Source: Ascidia mentula (Eukaryota; Chordata; Ascidiacea; Phlebobranchia; Ascidiidae). From it: a stretch of DNA of 64,000 nt. The stretch is taken from the NCBI GenBank assembly GCA_947561715.1, contig OX387201.1:3118001-3182000 (forward strand), read 5' to 3'. Shown one piece after another: positions 25,202 to 38,400 of the stretch. The notes beneath the pieces were generated by a model. It searched no databases. It was not told where the DNA came from and was given only the letters and a program-made list of their open reading frames with translations. Positions within the stretch are counted from its first letter, which is position 1, and each line of letters starts with the position of its first letter. The position numbers were made by a program, and so were the translations under genes.

Positions 25202-25675
25202 ACGTATTTCCCTGTACATACATCACATCACAGCACCTGGTGTTTTAATTGCTTTTATCACTGCTTCGGCCACGCGTTCTACCCGGTTAAACGCGCACAT
25301 TTGTGTGTGTACCTTTTGCTTGCGTGCGTGTAGTATCCTGCCTGTGAGTACTGTGTAGTGCACTGTCAACTGCTCTTATACTTAAAATGTAGACGCTTGG
25401 TTGCCCGCTGCGCTCCTTATACTGCTCGACTATGTTGGTCGCATTGATAGAAGGTTGCTGCTATCAAATTTGAGTCCCTTGCGACAGTCTAATGTTGGTT
25501 TACTGTATATATTTTGGTACCATATGCGCTCGATAGAAAATGTGCGATTTTGTTTCGATTTTCAGCTTTTTGTTCGCCGCCCTTTCACGATCATACTCGC
25601 TGTTCGTAATTCGCTCCGTCGTGCGTCTTTAATTTTATTCTTTAATTCACGCCCGCGTTGGCCGCTGTCACGTGA
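25202..25675. other. Convergent intergenic region
   Basis: Lies tail-to-tail between the forward acidic-tail gene and the reverse four-TM gene. On the reverse strand AATAAA (forward 25,634-25,639) sits about 37 bases past the stop of the four-TM gene and is its likely poly(A) signal. A forward open frame at 25,401-25,769 overlaps the reverse gene and is ignored. Confidence 0.55.
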
Positions 25676-26686
25676 TCACCCATGTCTGTGCAACGCCCGA
25701 AACTCCCAAAGAGCAAAAACTCTTTTCACGTTACAACCATCACAGCACCCGCAGTTCGCAATGTTTTGAAGTAAGTCGACCCAAGGCACAACAAACAAAT
25801 ACAAAAACTTGGGAAGGTTAATTTTTGACACGCCATGAATCTTGATTTTCCTGTAAAACGTGGTTCGGCACAACCCGATCAATGAAAACGAAGCTTGTAC
25901 GCCGACAAAGCCCCCGAATACGAGGCAAAGTAACAAGTAAGTCTCGTATCCCAAGTAATGACAAGTCAGCTGAGATGAACAAGTGGAATTTGTTGGAGCC
26001 AATAGCTTGTTGAAAGTGACCATGGCCGTGTCACAAAGCAATACTCTGCCGTTTTGCGCTGCCTTGGCAAACAAGAGAAGAAACGAGCTCAGGAGCAAAT
26101 AGTAAACAGTCAGTGCCAATTCATGTCTTATTGTCGAAAGAATTACAATCTGTTTACATTGCCCTACTGCGTTTAAACCTTCCCGAACTTCGCGAACTTT
26201 TTGTATAGCTTCTTCACTGACTTGCGCCCCGTCGTGATGATTTTCATGCATAACACGTAAGGCTTCTCTAATCGACCTGTCTGGTAGAAGAAGATTTCTA
26301 CCAGAACGCATTGTTTCTCCGAACGTTTGCAAGGCTGTTTGGACCACGGGCACGTACAGCCACCAGTTGTGTAGCAAATAGGAAACCAATACAGTCAAAA
26401 GTGTAAACCAACCAAACAATCTTTGGGGATACCACATCTCGTTCTGCACACATGTGTCCTTAATGTAACTCAGCACTTCTCCCTTTAACAACCAAAGGCA
26501 ATCTTCGTTAACGCTTACTTGAGGGTCAATGCAAACCAGTTGTTGATTGTACCCTTTGAACGTGTATAGCGACAAAAGGAACATCGCCACTATACAAATC
26601 TTGCCACTCGTTTCCCACCAAGGTCGGACACCAGCTCGAAATAAAGCATCTGAAAGTAATTCCAGCTTCTGTACATACTCTGACAT
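25676..26686 (-). CDS. LRRC8 channel-domain-like four-TM protein without LRRs
   Basis: Single-exon, 336 residues from the chosen start. The family signature is strong at the N-terminus: exactly 24 residues run from Met to RPWW, as in LRRC8 proteins (KPWW), followed by TM1 (about 30-46). A first extracellular loop with three cysteines follows, then TM2 with a YPQRLFGWF...NWWLYVP pattern like the LRRC8 KYFPYL...NFWFKFP block. A charged cytoplasmic loop precedes TM3 (about 188-206), a Cys-rich second loop and TM4 (about 243-263). LRRC8 paralogues form volume-regulated anion channels, but they carry about 16 LRRs after this domain; here the frame ends with a normal stop and nearby poly(A) signal. 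An upstream in-frame ATG would add 27 residues; the inner Met matches the family length. A pannexin/innexin relative is the alternative. Confidence 0.75.
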   Translation of the reverse strand: MSEYVQKLELLSDALFRAGVRPWWETSGKICIVAMFLLSLYTFKGYNQQLVCIDPQVSVNEDCLWLLKGEVLSYIKDTCVQNEMWYPQRLFGWFTLLTVLVSYLLHNWWLYVPVVQTALQTFGETMRSGRNLLLPDRSIREALRVMHENHHDGAQVSEEAIQKVREVREGLNAVGQCKQIVILSTIRHELALTVYYLLLSSFLLLFAKAAQNGRVLLCDTAMVTFNKLLAPTNSTCSSQLTCHYLGYETYLLLCLVFGGFVGVQASFSLIGLCRTTFYRKIKIHGVSKINLPKFLYLFVVPWVDLLQNIANCGCCDGCNVKRVFALWEFRALHRHG

Positions 26687-27251
26687 CTTTCTTTGTTTAG
26701 ACAAATGAGGCGCTATGTGGGTATTCAGATTCCACGGTGTTTTTAACGCAGTTTCACACAGATTCAATGTATGGGAAGCTTGTTTGCGTCACGCTCTGCC
26801 ATCGGCGTAAAACCTGGGTCGCTGCTATACAAAGCTTTTTTGTTGAGCACTTCTACTGTAACCTACTGTAATATTTCGGAAATAATAATTTAAGATCTTG
26901 GTAAAGGTTCGTAACGGTTGGCCGATCAAGCACGTGACCAGGCAACAAATATTGACGTAACAATTGACTACATTCCGCTCTTTCTTCAAACGTTGTGTGT
27001 AACGTTAAGTAGTTCCTGTTCGACTGGTTCAGGTAGGCGTCGATGTCTTTGTGAAGATGGCGCTTCAGTTTGATGTAAACCGTGTAACATTAGCTCTGAG
27101 CTCAAACCGTTCATTATATTTAATCAGCCAAGTTTAACGTTTTTATTGGCTTGCAGCTAAATGTTTAACAACAGTTGTAGGCCACGTTTGTGATGTTAAC
27201 TAATAGAGCTAAGCATATACAACGATGTACCTTTGTCTTTTTCAGTCAAAA
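26687..27251. other. Divergent 5' region between the four-TM gene and NTase-TPR copy B
   Basis: Duplicon B begins at about 26,898. The flank then runs from the equivalent of position 487 straight to the equivalent of 1,217. A pyrimidine tract and CAG acceptor end at 27,245, leaving six UTR bases before the ATG, the same arrangement as copy A. Confidence 0.6.
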
Positions 27252-30118
27252 ATGGCCTTTAACCGGATAATCCTGTATTATGAGTTTGTCGACAGTCTCT
27301 ACAGAAAAACAAAAAGCGACGGGGCAGACGCCATCATTAGGGACCAGCACATACTGGCGGCGTGTGAATACTTCCTGGGCGGGACTATGCGAAAATACTG
27401 CGACCACAGAGGCAAAGAAAAAAACCCGCAAGTCACGAGTAGAATTGTCCAGCAAATTGGATGCATTTACAGAATGCGGAGCCCAGATAAGATGTCGCTG
27501 ATAAAGGCCGCTGTACTTTACAACGCGGCTCTGCAAAGACAGCCGAGCAATACTGGTAAAGTCGACAATGACCTGGAGGAGCTGTGCGCCCACATACTGG
27601 ACCTGGCTGGTGCACCTGATAGAAACGTCGACGTGTTAAAACAAGCAAAAAACGCGAAAGACGAGATGGGAAAGTTAAGAGAAATGGTACAAGAATTAAA
27701 CGGCCTACCGTCAGTTCGTTTTGACGACGAGCCTCAAAAATTGGCAATAATCGTAGCTGTGGAAAATCTTCAAAAACGAATTACTGAAGGTTACAGATCG
27801 ACCATGCAACACATCATGGACTTCTGCGTCAATGCTTTAGGCCCAGCTCCGTGCAAATATGCATTTGTAGGCATGGGTTCGCTCGCTAAAAAAGAAATTA
27901 CTCCTTACTCAGATTTCGAAAACCTCATAGTTTTGCAAGACGGAATTGAGCACGAAAAAAATTACGAAAGCGTACTGGAGTTCTACCGCTGGGTGGCAGT
28001 GTTGTTTCAAGTAATATTGATCAGCATGGGTGAGACCATTCTCCCATTTATGGACATTTTTGCGTTGAGAGGTTGGCTGTACGACGCTTTTACTACCTGC
28101 GGTGTTTCGCCGGACGGTATCGCTCCCCAGGCAAGTAAAAATCCATTGGAAAGACAGCAAGGCACCTCTGCCAAGCCGTGGACTACCGAACTGATCCGGC
28201 CTGTTAAGGAGATGCTTAAATACACTAAACCCATTCACGACCTGAAGAACGGATACCACTTGGCTGACATGCTAGGGAAGACTTGTTTTGTGGCTGGAGA
28301 TGAAGGCTTGTACGGAGATTTTGCCAGTGGTGTGCGAGAAAATGTCGGCTCACAGGAGAATAAGTTTTTTGAAGAGGTCGGTATAATATGGGTAGCATTT
28401 CCTAACATGCTCTTCTAGTTACGTATAAACTTACCTTTTAGACATTCTGTTCCAATAGTGGGTTAATCGTTCATAATTTATATTTATATAAAACAAAGAA
28501 AATGTAAATATTCCATTTGTGAGCAACGTAATAATTTGACACATATTCAGGTAATGATGAAGTTTTAATGCAACATATGGTTGTACATTACCTCGAATAG
28601 CATCAAAATGTGAACATGACTTTAACATGTACACTCTTTCAGGTGCGAGCCGACTTAAAAAGCTTCTCCGTCATGTCGCGTCTACCCTATGTGCAGGATT
28701 CCCAGCAATTGGACGTAAAGCGGGTTCTCTTCCGCGTCACAACTCTCTTCATCTCAGCGCTTGGGAGGTTTAAAGGAATCCATTCAATATCATCGTTTGA
28801 AATTGCGCGGGAATTACATCGAATCGGCGCAATAAGTAAAAACTTTTTAAACGACATTCTGTTCGCACTCGCAGTCGCTTGCGAGGTCCGACTCAAGGTC
28901 TACAGCAGTCAACAAGCGCAGACCGACCGATTGCGGAACCGAAAACGAGAAAACGAATCCACCATAGTTGATCTCCTGGGCGAAGACACGGCGGTGCTGT
29001 ACTTTGAAATAGCGTGGAAGTTACAATGCTTTGTTGCTCGCATTGTGAACAGTGATCAACAAGAAATGAACGATGATCCACAGATGACGAGGATTTGGAT
29101 CTATTACTCTTCGGGTAGGTGGAGCCAGAGCTTAGAGGCTTTCAACAAACTTGGAAATCTTCACCTTCCACCTGGCGAAATTGACACTAAGCAAGCCTTG
29201 CTGATAGGTCTGTGTTATCAGAAACTTGAGCAGTATTGGAAGGCATTGGATTACTTTAAAGTCGTTGAAAATAAATTGAAAGACAGCGAAAGTCTGGACC
29301 TTTTGGTAAGCCAACGAGAAATGCGCGACTGTCTGATGAAGACCGGGCATGTATCAGAAGCGTTTCAACTTCTTGAACAAACCCATGACTTTTATAATAA
29401 GCTCGCACAAGGCGTTGGTTTGCTCCCACTTTCGGATGCAGTACAGCTGATGGCAAAAAACAAGGTACACCATCCACAAATTGATCCACGGCTGGAAAAC
29501 CATCACACCATAGCTAAGCGCCTCCATTTCAGCGGACACGTTTGTCGCGGGAGACAGAATAACGACTTGGCTCTTGAGTTTTACAACAGAGAGTTGGAGA
29601 TACAGAAACGTTTAACAGCTGATCCAATACATGACAAAAAGATCGCCAAGTGTTACCTGTACATGGGCGAGTGCTTGATAAACCTACGTCGCCTGGAAGA
29701 AGCTGAAAATATTCTAAGACGAGCGGAGGCCATGTACGAGGTGAACAACTTTAGGCCTGCCAAGGACATGGTGCTGGAAATGAGTCTCGGTCAGATCGCA
29801 ATATTCAAAAAGGATTTTGATCGCTCGATGATGCACTTTCCAAAGCAGCTCGATCTGGAACTGCAGCGGGAAGATTTAAACCACCAGCGTATTGGGTCTT
29901 GTCACTGTGGTTTAGGCGCAAATCTTCTGTACAAAGGTGAGTTCGAGGCGTCGCTGGAACAGTACAGAATGGCGAGAGAGGTTTTCCTCAAGTCCAAAGT
30001 GGAGACACTTCGTGATGCTGGGTTGGCTTTATGCAACGACTGCATGAACGAGGTGTTTAGGCAGCAGAAGTTAAAAGCACGCGAGGAGCAACCACACACG
30101 TCCTCGTCAAATTCATGA
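27252..30118 (+). CDS. Nucleotidyltransferase-like / TPR protein, copy B (two exons)
   Basis: Exons 27,252-28,376 and 28,643-30,118 join in phase 0 to give about 866 residues, one fewer than copy A (a single Glu near residue 150). The NTase-like signature (GMGSLAKKE, then PYSDFE) is unchanged, as are the TPR-like repeats and the C-terminal SSSNS. Substitutions are scattered and mostly conservative, and there are no stops or frameshifts, so both paralogues look functional. The intron is about 90 bp longer than in copy A because of extra sequence near 28,520-28,615. The start follows a 5' UTR splice acceptor; a longer in-frame start nine codons upstream falls in the presumed intron. Confidence 0.85.
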
Positions 30119-30361
30119 GACATTCCTGTATCCGATGTTTGGGAAAAACAAATTGGAAAGAACGTGTAAGAAAATATTGTCCGCCATGCGATTTTTTTCC
30201 ATGTGATTTTTCTTTTCTTTTTCTACTGCATGGTTTTCATGTCACATTTTTCGACAATGTTTTTCTGAGGTGGCCGCGGATCCCTTAATTTTCTGACCAT
30301 TGATAAATCATGAGCGTGATTATTCTGAGGTGGCCGCGGATCCCTTGACAACGCTCTAGAA

Positions 30362-30586
30362 CAGTGGTTTTTAACTTTTTTCTCTCATTTCCCGCTTTCT
30401 GTTTAAACGGAATCCTTTTTTCCCACTAGTATTTAAATTTTTTGACATAGGAATTTAATGATTGCATTTCTATATTATATTTGTTTGCAACTACTTTATA
30501 TATTATATTATGTTTGCAACTACTTTTGTATATTTCGGTGCCGACTAATTACAACCTTATAATTTCCCACCAGTTAAAAACCACTG
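30362..30586. mobile_element. hAT-like MITE, copy B
   Basis: Same terminal inverted repeats as the element at 4,299-4,582 and the same flank, so it was inherited through the duplication rather than inserted again. The interior is about 60 bp shorter. Just upstream a TTCTGAGGTGGCCGCGGATC segment is present twice in B and once in A. Confidence 0.7.
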
Positions 30587-32489
30587 CTCTATAGGACCAT
30601 TGGTTTAAAACTATTGGTATAAGAACTTCTTAACAGCAAGCATTGCTGTACATGTATATCGATTTTGACCAAACACGTCCTCGCAAAATTTATGACACAC
30701 TTTTGAAATATTAGTTTAAACGTTTTCGATGGAATGTGAAAAAAGTGATTGTTCACTACCTAATATTTTATCTTTTGATATGTCTTGTTATGCGAATTGC
30801 TCGCCAGTATACCCTTTTTCCTGTTTTGTAATTTACAGCAACAAATTTGGAGTTAAAATTAGCATATGCGAGTGTTTTTTTAAGTTTGCTTTGCAGAGTT
30901 GGGGTGAACAATGTTTCTGAGCACTTCCAAAAAACAGTGGAGATTAAATCAATATATAAAAAGATCGTGTTGTAGTCATGCGCTCAAACCATATGGAGAG
31001 CGTCATTGCTCAAGAAAAATGTTTGTAAACTTTGCAAAAAAGCTAGTAGGCGTATTTAGCTTAAGAACGTAACACTGTGTTTCGTATTATCATAGCTGCC
31101 GGTTTATTTGCACGAGGTAATTTAGATGAAAGGCTTTTGTTGCACGAATGTTAAGTCCAATTTCCCCAAAACCCAGTCTGTCCTAATTCTGTTTTTTGAG
31201 CAGCAAAGTTAAAAATTAACGGAAGCACGCCACCGCAGAACGATGGAATTTCTACACACACCGATGACATTTGAATAACACTGTTAAGTTTTTTACCCGT
31301 GCTTTTGCTATTTATTTAACTAAAGCCGCGAAATAGACACCGAAATATAGCCGGTCGGGTTCAGGTTTTGCTTCAACAACTGTCTCGCGATAAGCTTTGT
31401 ACAAATTTCGACAACCTGCATGCTATACTTTATCTGGGAATTATAAATATGTTAGTATAGATCAAATTATGTAATGCATCAAATATGTGGCCGCTGTCCG
31501 TTTAAACAACGTGGTTTCGCTTTGTTGTATTGAGTAAGTTGTACACAAAGTTACAAAAAGTGATAAAAAAATTTGCAATTCGAAACAAGGAGAAAACGAA
31601 CGCCTTGATTGGCTACACGGTCTGAACAAATATTGCCGCTGAACAAATATTGACAGATTTTCCGTTGATTCCTTTGAGCGTGGCATTCGCTTGTATCGGT
31701 TTAGTAATAAAAGGTAATAAGGCTGTAGTGGGAAGCTGCGGTAACCCTGTTGACACGGCCAAGTCTAAACCGGGTCACGTGATTCCCAAATTCAAGGCGC
31801 AAAAACGACGAATTTACACTGGCTTCACGCTCGGGGCTCCAAAGTTCACAATTATTGGCCCATGGTTTAAATTCTTCTGCTGTATCTCAGAACCAAAGCA
31901 ATAACGCGAATTTTGAATTCAGACCTAGTAACTTTCAGCTTTAGTGTATTCAGGACCAACAATTTTTTCTTGGTTTATAAAGTTATACTGTCTGCTGAAA
32001 GCATGGACTTTTCTATGTGACAAAGTTGGCAATTAAAACATTATTATTTTCTGTTATTTCGTCAAGCTTAACATTTATCCAGAAAAAAACATCCGTTTAC
32101 GAAATGCCTACCGATGCGCTTAGCTTATCAGCCTAACCACGTAACCTCCAACAGAAAGGCTGCCGATTTTGCGGTGAGTGGTGACTCACACTTTTTTGCG
32201 GTGAGTGGTGACTCACACTTTTGTTCTGCGACGCCCGACGCTTAGCGCTAAACTTGATTATTTTGTTTCTGTTCTGAAGAGTCGGCGGTCAAACTTTGGA
32301 TCTGTGCATTATAACCCAAAACCCTATTGCTTTAGCAAACATAATTTGTGTGTTCGTTACACCGACGATGTAAGTCCTCGCGTTTCTAAGGACGGCATTA
32401 CGTAGCCAACGGTTTGAACCAAGGGAGCTCACCCACCAAAACATTTCACTGCAAGTAAACTGGCGCGCTGGCGTAATGTGTTTCACACA

Positions 32490-32745
32490 GAGAGAGAAGA
32501 TTTAAACTAAAAGAAACCGAAAGACAAAATCTGCTTGCGGAATTTCTCTGCTAGTTATCACTCTTGGTGCTTTGCTGTGTATAGCATTAAAAAACGCGAG
32601 CATATTGCTGTATATTACTGAAAAGTTCGCGTTGTGGTGTGTAGTGTTGATCATAAGAAAGAAGCAGATAAAAAATGTGCTTGATAAAAACAAAATTACC
32701 AGGGACAACTTTAGTATGTTTGTCTGCACAACTAATGCAATTACG
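32490..32745. repeat. Dispersed module shared with 46.7 kb
   Basis: A ~250-bp block with TAGCATTAAAAAACGCGAG and CTGTATATTACTGAA is clearly related to 46,720-46,960. It is absent from duplicon A at the corresponding place, so it was either lost from A or gained in B. Confidence 0.6.
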
Positions 32746-35700
32746 ACAAATGAAATCCTTTTATTTTGTGGAAATTACTACAAAACATGCATGACGCTTG
32801 ACGCCTGACGCTTAACCGGCTTTGTTGGTGCACAAATCTGTCCAAAGGGTAGTGTCAAGGAAAAAGAGCGGTTTTCGTCGAGACTTTCATTGAAACAGCG
32901 TTCACTCGACGAGGCAAGCTGTATAGAAGACCTTGAACTTCTAGCATAATGTAGTCAGGCCGAAAGTTATTTCGCTTTAATACAGGTATACAGTCTACAT
33001 AAAGCCTTTTTGAGTTTTTATATGACGAAATTGGCAATTGGATCATAAGTTTTGTCATGTTTTTTTATCCAGCAAGTCATTTGATATTGCAAGAACTGTG
33101 TATGAACGAGGTGCTATGCACAAATATGTGCCAGATTTTATGCATGTTATCTGCAATAAACATCGAATAACGTTTCAATGTTGTTGACAAAAGCGACAGT
33201 CTTTGCCGCCGAACAATAATCGAGAAAAGAAATCCCGCGTTTCGTGTCAAGTTGCTTTAGAAGTATCGGTGTCAGGGGGTCGCCTTTTGCGGACATCGCG
33301 AAATCAGTTTTCCGCGGGCGTATCTTTGTCTGACCCGGGGTCTGTATTTCGATATTCGACGGGAAAGCCCAAAGCGATTGTGCTGCGTAATGTGTAAGGA
33401 AAATATGGAAGTGTTAGTGCGCAAACGATTGCAGGTTTGTTTGGATATGTCGGCGGGCATATCAGTCATAACATTGTTTGAGCAAACTTGATTTATTTGT
33501 TCGCGACATGAGCAGCTGAACGTAAATTCTCCTTGTGGGACTGAATTTTTTGTAGATTAAAACAGGCGATGTGGCGACAAGCCTTCCTCGGACCGGGACT
33601 GATGTCGATCACGTGAGGCATGACGGGTAACAGGGCATAAACCTGCTTGGAGAAAGTTTGAACGTCGCCCATCAAGCCTCGCGATCACGACATTGCGAGG
33701 CATAAACTCGAGTAGCAACACATCGATTAACCGCGTATAAGTATTTAACCTGGAAAAGAGGAATTCTTTACCTCGGCTTTTCACACCCCAACAAAACGTG
33801 AAACGCTTGTAAACAACACAGCGAATCATATCCTATCTACAGCAAGGCATTGGGGTAGGAATTCAGTTCTACTCAATCGTAGCGTCGTCACATCGAATTC
33901 TTTCGTCAGGAGAGGCGCCGCCTATCGCTTCTCTTATGGCGCTCCGACTCGGTGAGAATACTGCTCCGTATGCGCCAACTACAATAGAACACAGCACTTG
34001 TGTCAGAGACGCTTTGCGAAATTAGGACGCCGACAGACTGCACGGTGCACTACGAAGGACATGGCAAGGCAAATTGATGTTTCTGATAGGCGTTTCGTGG
34101 TAGCTACTCTACCTGTGAATTCTGCATAAACTGGTTGTATAGTAGTACGGTGTATTTTGATGTTATTTTTTGGCAGTTGAGTGGTTGTTGTCACTACGAT
34201 ACGTTGAAAATGTGGGCTTCAGTCAGTATATTAGTAGCTTCTTGTGATTATAATTGGTGTAGCAAAGAAACACCAAATAAGTGTACAGAAGTAACATCAT
34301 GTCACAATAACAGAGCAACAATGCGAGTTTTGCCAGACGTGCCTAGTAAACATAAAGCGATGAGTAAACATAGAAAGTGCTAGATGCCTACACGAATATG
34401 AACCAGATTCTGTGCACGCTTTTTGTAATAAGCGTCGCAAAACCTTTTAATGTGCGATCGTTGATGGGAAAGAGCATGTTAATTAGGTTTCTGAACTCCT
34501 CCAATAAAGATAAACAAATCACGCGACTAGACAAGTGGCTGATGCCTTGTTCCCGTGCAAGGTTTTTCCCAGGTCACCATTTGCGGATATTTACAAAAGT
34601 GGTAACCTGGTATATATCAAACAAAGTGTCCTGACGAGTGTTGGCTTCAGTGGTGCTACCTGTTTGAAGTGTAATATTTAGAAATTGAGGGTCCTAGTTT
34701 TCAAATCAGTACTTAGTCTGAAAAGTTTGTTGTAAGGGACATATAGCAACAAAACACTACCCCGCATAGCAAAATCTGTAAAGCAATTTATTTGGGCGTA
34801 CCAACCCCTGTACTTGCGGTTGTAAGAAATTATGCCAATGGAGAACTGGAGAGTGTAGTCGTTACTCGTTAGCTCGTAGTTGTAGTTTAGTGAGGTCAAC
34901 AGCAAGAGTATACCCCGTGTCGCGTTGTCGCGTCCCTTTTCGCTTTCCTTATTGTTGTCAGTGAGTTTCTTGCACATGTCAAGCTTGCCATTCTCCTCAG
35001 CAGCGAAAAGGCAAATGCCACGAGAAATGCGTTGTAAATCCAATAGGAGGAGCAAGGCGTTTCAACTGCGGTTGTCCGGACAGCTGCAGGGATATACTTA
35101 CCTGCGCTAGGTCGATTACGCAAGATTTGGCGGGAAAGACGCGGGGTATAAGTTTTGCCCATGCGCATGTAAGAAGCAAGCAGTTAGCTTGTTTGTTCTT
35201 TTGTAGACTACATGTTTAGAAACGCCTGTGCACATAACAGATTTTGGTGTACCGCGAATGTTTTATGAACTTCGCACAGTTTTATTGTAGAACAGATGGA
35301 AAGACAATTTAACAATGAAGGCTTTTAAAATATTTTTTTTTATTTTTATGTTAGATACATTGATCGACTATCAAGTAACGTTACGGATGTCTACTAACTG
35401 TATAAGCTTTGAAGTTCTCCTCATTCTGGTTCAAACGTTGGCGTGTAGTCTCGCCACTCGTACACGGGTCTCATGATTTTGGAAAAGGTGGTTGGGCGGA
35501 ATGGATTTTTTTGCAACGTATGTCAACTGAACGCAATTCCTTTGTCCCTTTTTGTAGGAGAGAAAATTGAACAGAACGAAAGCGGCAACTTAAAGTGCAA
35601 TGGGAAAATGTACTGGCATTTATTATAATAAAGAACATAAAAAATAACCACATGAAATGTGAGGATTTGGATCAAATAAAGTTGTATTACTCCGTAATGT

Positions 35701-35818
35701 AGGTTCCAACAATTCTCGATCAAGATATTTTACTTCCGAAAGTGGAAAAAACATCTTTAACATTAAGTTATTTATGACGTAACGACGTTAATGTATTTTG
35801 TTGTCGAAGTTTCTCCCA

Positions 35819-36659
35819 CGCTGTCGAGGTCGCGATTCAACGCCTTTATGCAACGGTGCGTAAAGTAGAAAAGCAGTGTGTGGCAACATGTACCGCCGAC
35901 AGATTATTGGTGCATTGTCTGTTATTGAAGTATTACTTGCAGCAGTAAAGCAACTTGCTTTAATTACATCGAGTAACAATAAATTAATCGAAAATAGTAA
36001 GCAACGAAACGAAAGGAAAATCACACCTGACGGGTTAGATATTTGGTCTTTGCAGCCGAACAATAATGAATGAACGAAATCTCGTGTTTGTTCCGTGTCA
36101 AGGTTATTTCAACAGAGACAGAGGCTCGCCTTTTGCCGATATCGCTAAGTCAGTTTTCCGCGGACGTATATTCCCTGCCCCTTAGTCGGTATTATATTTG
36201 GCGGGAAAGCGCATAAGAGCGAGTGTGCTGCGTGATGTTTGAGGAAAATATGAAAGAGTTGCTGTGCAAACGATTGCAGGTTTTTTAACCATAAAGAAGT
36301 CTCACCTGCTGTTAAACGAAACGTCGGTTGCAATAAAAAATCTCTTAACTTTATGCCAGAATAACCGACGTTGCTTGGTTCGTATTCCGCGGGTATATTA
36401 ACCTGCTCTCAGTCGGTTGGTAATCGGGAAAGCGCATATGCGGGGTGCCGCGTGATGTGGACAACATCAAAAGGAATTTTTGCTATGTTGATTTAATCCA
36501 CCAGAAATCCGTATTGTTACGCGATGTAGTTAAAGCACGTTGCTTTGCTGATGGATGTAATGCTTCAATAACAGTCAATGCACCATGATCTGAACTCGTT
36601 GCCATGGCTTTCTACTTCACGCACCGTTGTAAAGGCGTTGAACCGCGACCTCGACAGCG
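35819..36659. repeat. Long inverted repeat, copy B
   Basis: Duplicate of 8,343-9,194 with the same arms and the same internal module pair. The left arm's ATCGAGTAACAATAAATTAA at about 35,968 is an empty site for the hammerhead insertion described at 39,391. Confidence 0.7.
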
Positions 36660-37899
36660 CGTGTTGTTTTAATCCGTCCGAGGCCCAACCTTCGAGTCTC
36701 TGCATGATAGCCATAAAATTAAATTGCTGAGAAAAACCCGATTTTTATGTTAGCGACACCAGTTTGTTTGTTTTAAACCAGTGTAATGTGTAGAAATTGA
36801 GGGTCCTAGTTTTCAAATCAGCAGTTAGTTTGGGTAGTTTGTTGTGAGGAACTTGATAACAAAAAACAATTGATTCGTGCATATCAATCCCTGTACTCGC
36901 GGTTGGAACAGAAGGTTTGGAGAACTACGAAGGGTTGCGCAACTTTGATCTTAGACTCGTTTGCGTGTAGTTGATGTGAAGAAGAAGCCTTTTTGCCGAA
37001 GCAGACGCTTATCGCTAAACTTAAATGATTCTGTTTCGATGAGGGGCCATTGTGAAAGAAATTGGCACGCTTTCCGCCAGGAGTTTCATATAAATGTGTT
37101 TTTCTGGACGAAGTAAGTAAAAAATTCCCACGCTTTTCTTGATAGAAATTACCTGCGTTTTATTCGTCATGCAAACATCCATGAACAGATAAGGCAAACA
37201 CATACAGAAGAACAAAGAGAAGGCATCAGGCGCCATGAAACATAGCCCCCCGCTATCACTTTGTCAAATGTAGTCTTTTCATGGTTTGGACGTTGTTGCT
37301 CTTTTACTTGTTGTTATGCTGTATGGAACAGGGCTATAGAAAGTTTAAACTAAGAACTTGGAACAACTCGTCCGCAGATCTTCGTGTAAATAAAATAATA
37401 GATGTGGTGCCAAATAAACTAGGATTGTTGGAGAAATTCAGGTTTGTTACAAAAGTCCGATGAAGGAAGTACGCCGGGCCTGATCGCGACGCCAGAATAA
37501 ATAAATATCCGATTTTGGGTAGAGTGACGCTTCATTTGTCGGGAGAATATTGTACGTGAATAAACCGCATTAATTACAGAACTTACAAAAGGTGAAACGG
37601 AACATGCATTTTTGTACACTTCCAAAATCTATCACTCAAAGTGCGTGTGTTAAATTGACCGGAAACCTACAATTTAACACCAAAACTTCTACATTTGCTA
37701 CGCTACGGCTTTGAACTGGCACACGGAACATATATATATTGACGCTCCCAAGCATAATGTCCGGCGTCTCGCGAGCGGTTTTCGAGGTCATGTCACGAAC
37801 TACTGATGATTAAAGTATAGTATTGTTCGCCACGTCTGCCTCCCAGGATGTTAAATTTACAACAACATGTTAGTTTTGAACTTGACGTTCGGAAAAAAT

Positions 37900-38400
37900 A
37901 CAACAAAGCAAAAGTAATTAGTCCTTGTAAAGTGAAGAGTGGCAAAAACCATAGATAGTAACAGGGTAACCAGTCTTTTTCGCTATACATATACTGCCTC
38001 GCTGCGCGTTTCAAGGCCCCCCAAAAAAGAGAACACAACGTGGGATGTGCATCGAGAATGTTGACACGTTGAAGCGCCGCAATGCGAGGCAAAAACTTGC
38101 GAAACAACGCGTTGGTTAAACTGCGGAATGGTATAAATCCCGAACCAAACGCCTAAACAGTCGAGGCAATGGCAAGCCTTACCCGGATTGACACAGAAAT
38201 ACCACTCAATTTAAAAGTTTCCTCGATTTCAGGTCAAGGCAGTCTACAAGTTAATTAAACTTAATCAGGTATTATAAAACCAAACATTCTTCGCGCCACT
38301 CAAAGATAGAAAATCCGCACAAAATGGCAGTTTGGCTTTCTTCCGCTCTAGAGGCGGCCGGGTTTGCAGCAAGCTTAGTATTTTTTTAGCAAAAACGCCA
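37900..38400 (+). repeat. Locally duplicated block within duplicon B
   Basis: This stretch recurs at about 40,045-40,503 and continues at 40,979 after the hAT MITE. It contains the module TCGCTATACATATACTGCC, also seen near 9,893, in diverged form near 39,928, and more weakly at 46,340-46,400. The copies are nearly identical, so the local duplication is recent. Confidence 0.75.

Noticed and set aside
25401-25769. 122-codon forward frame
   Set aside because: Antisense to the end of the LRRC8-like gene and to its poly(A) region, with no family resemblance.
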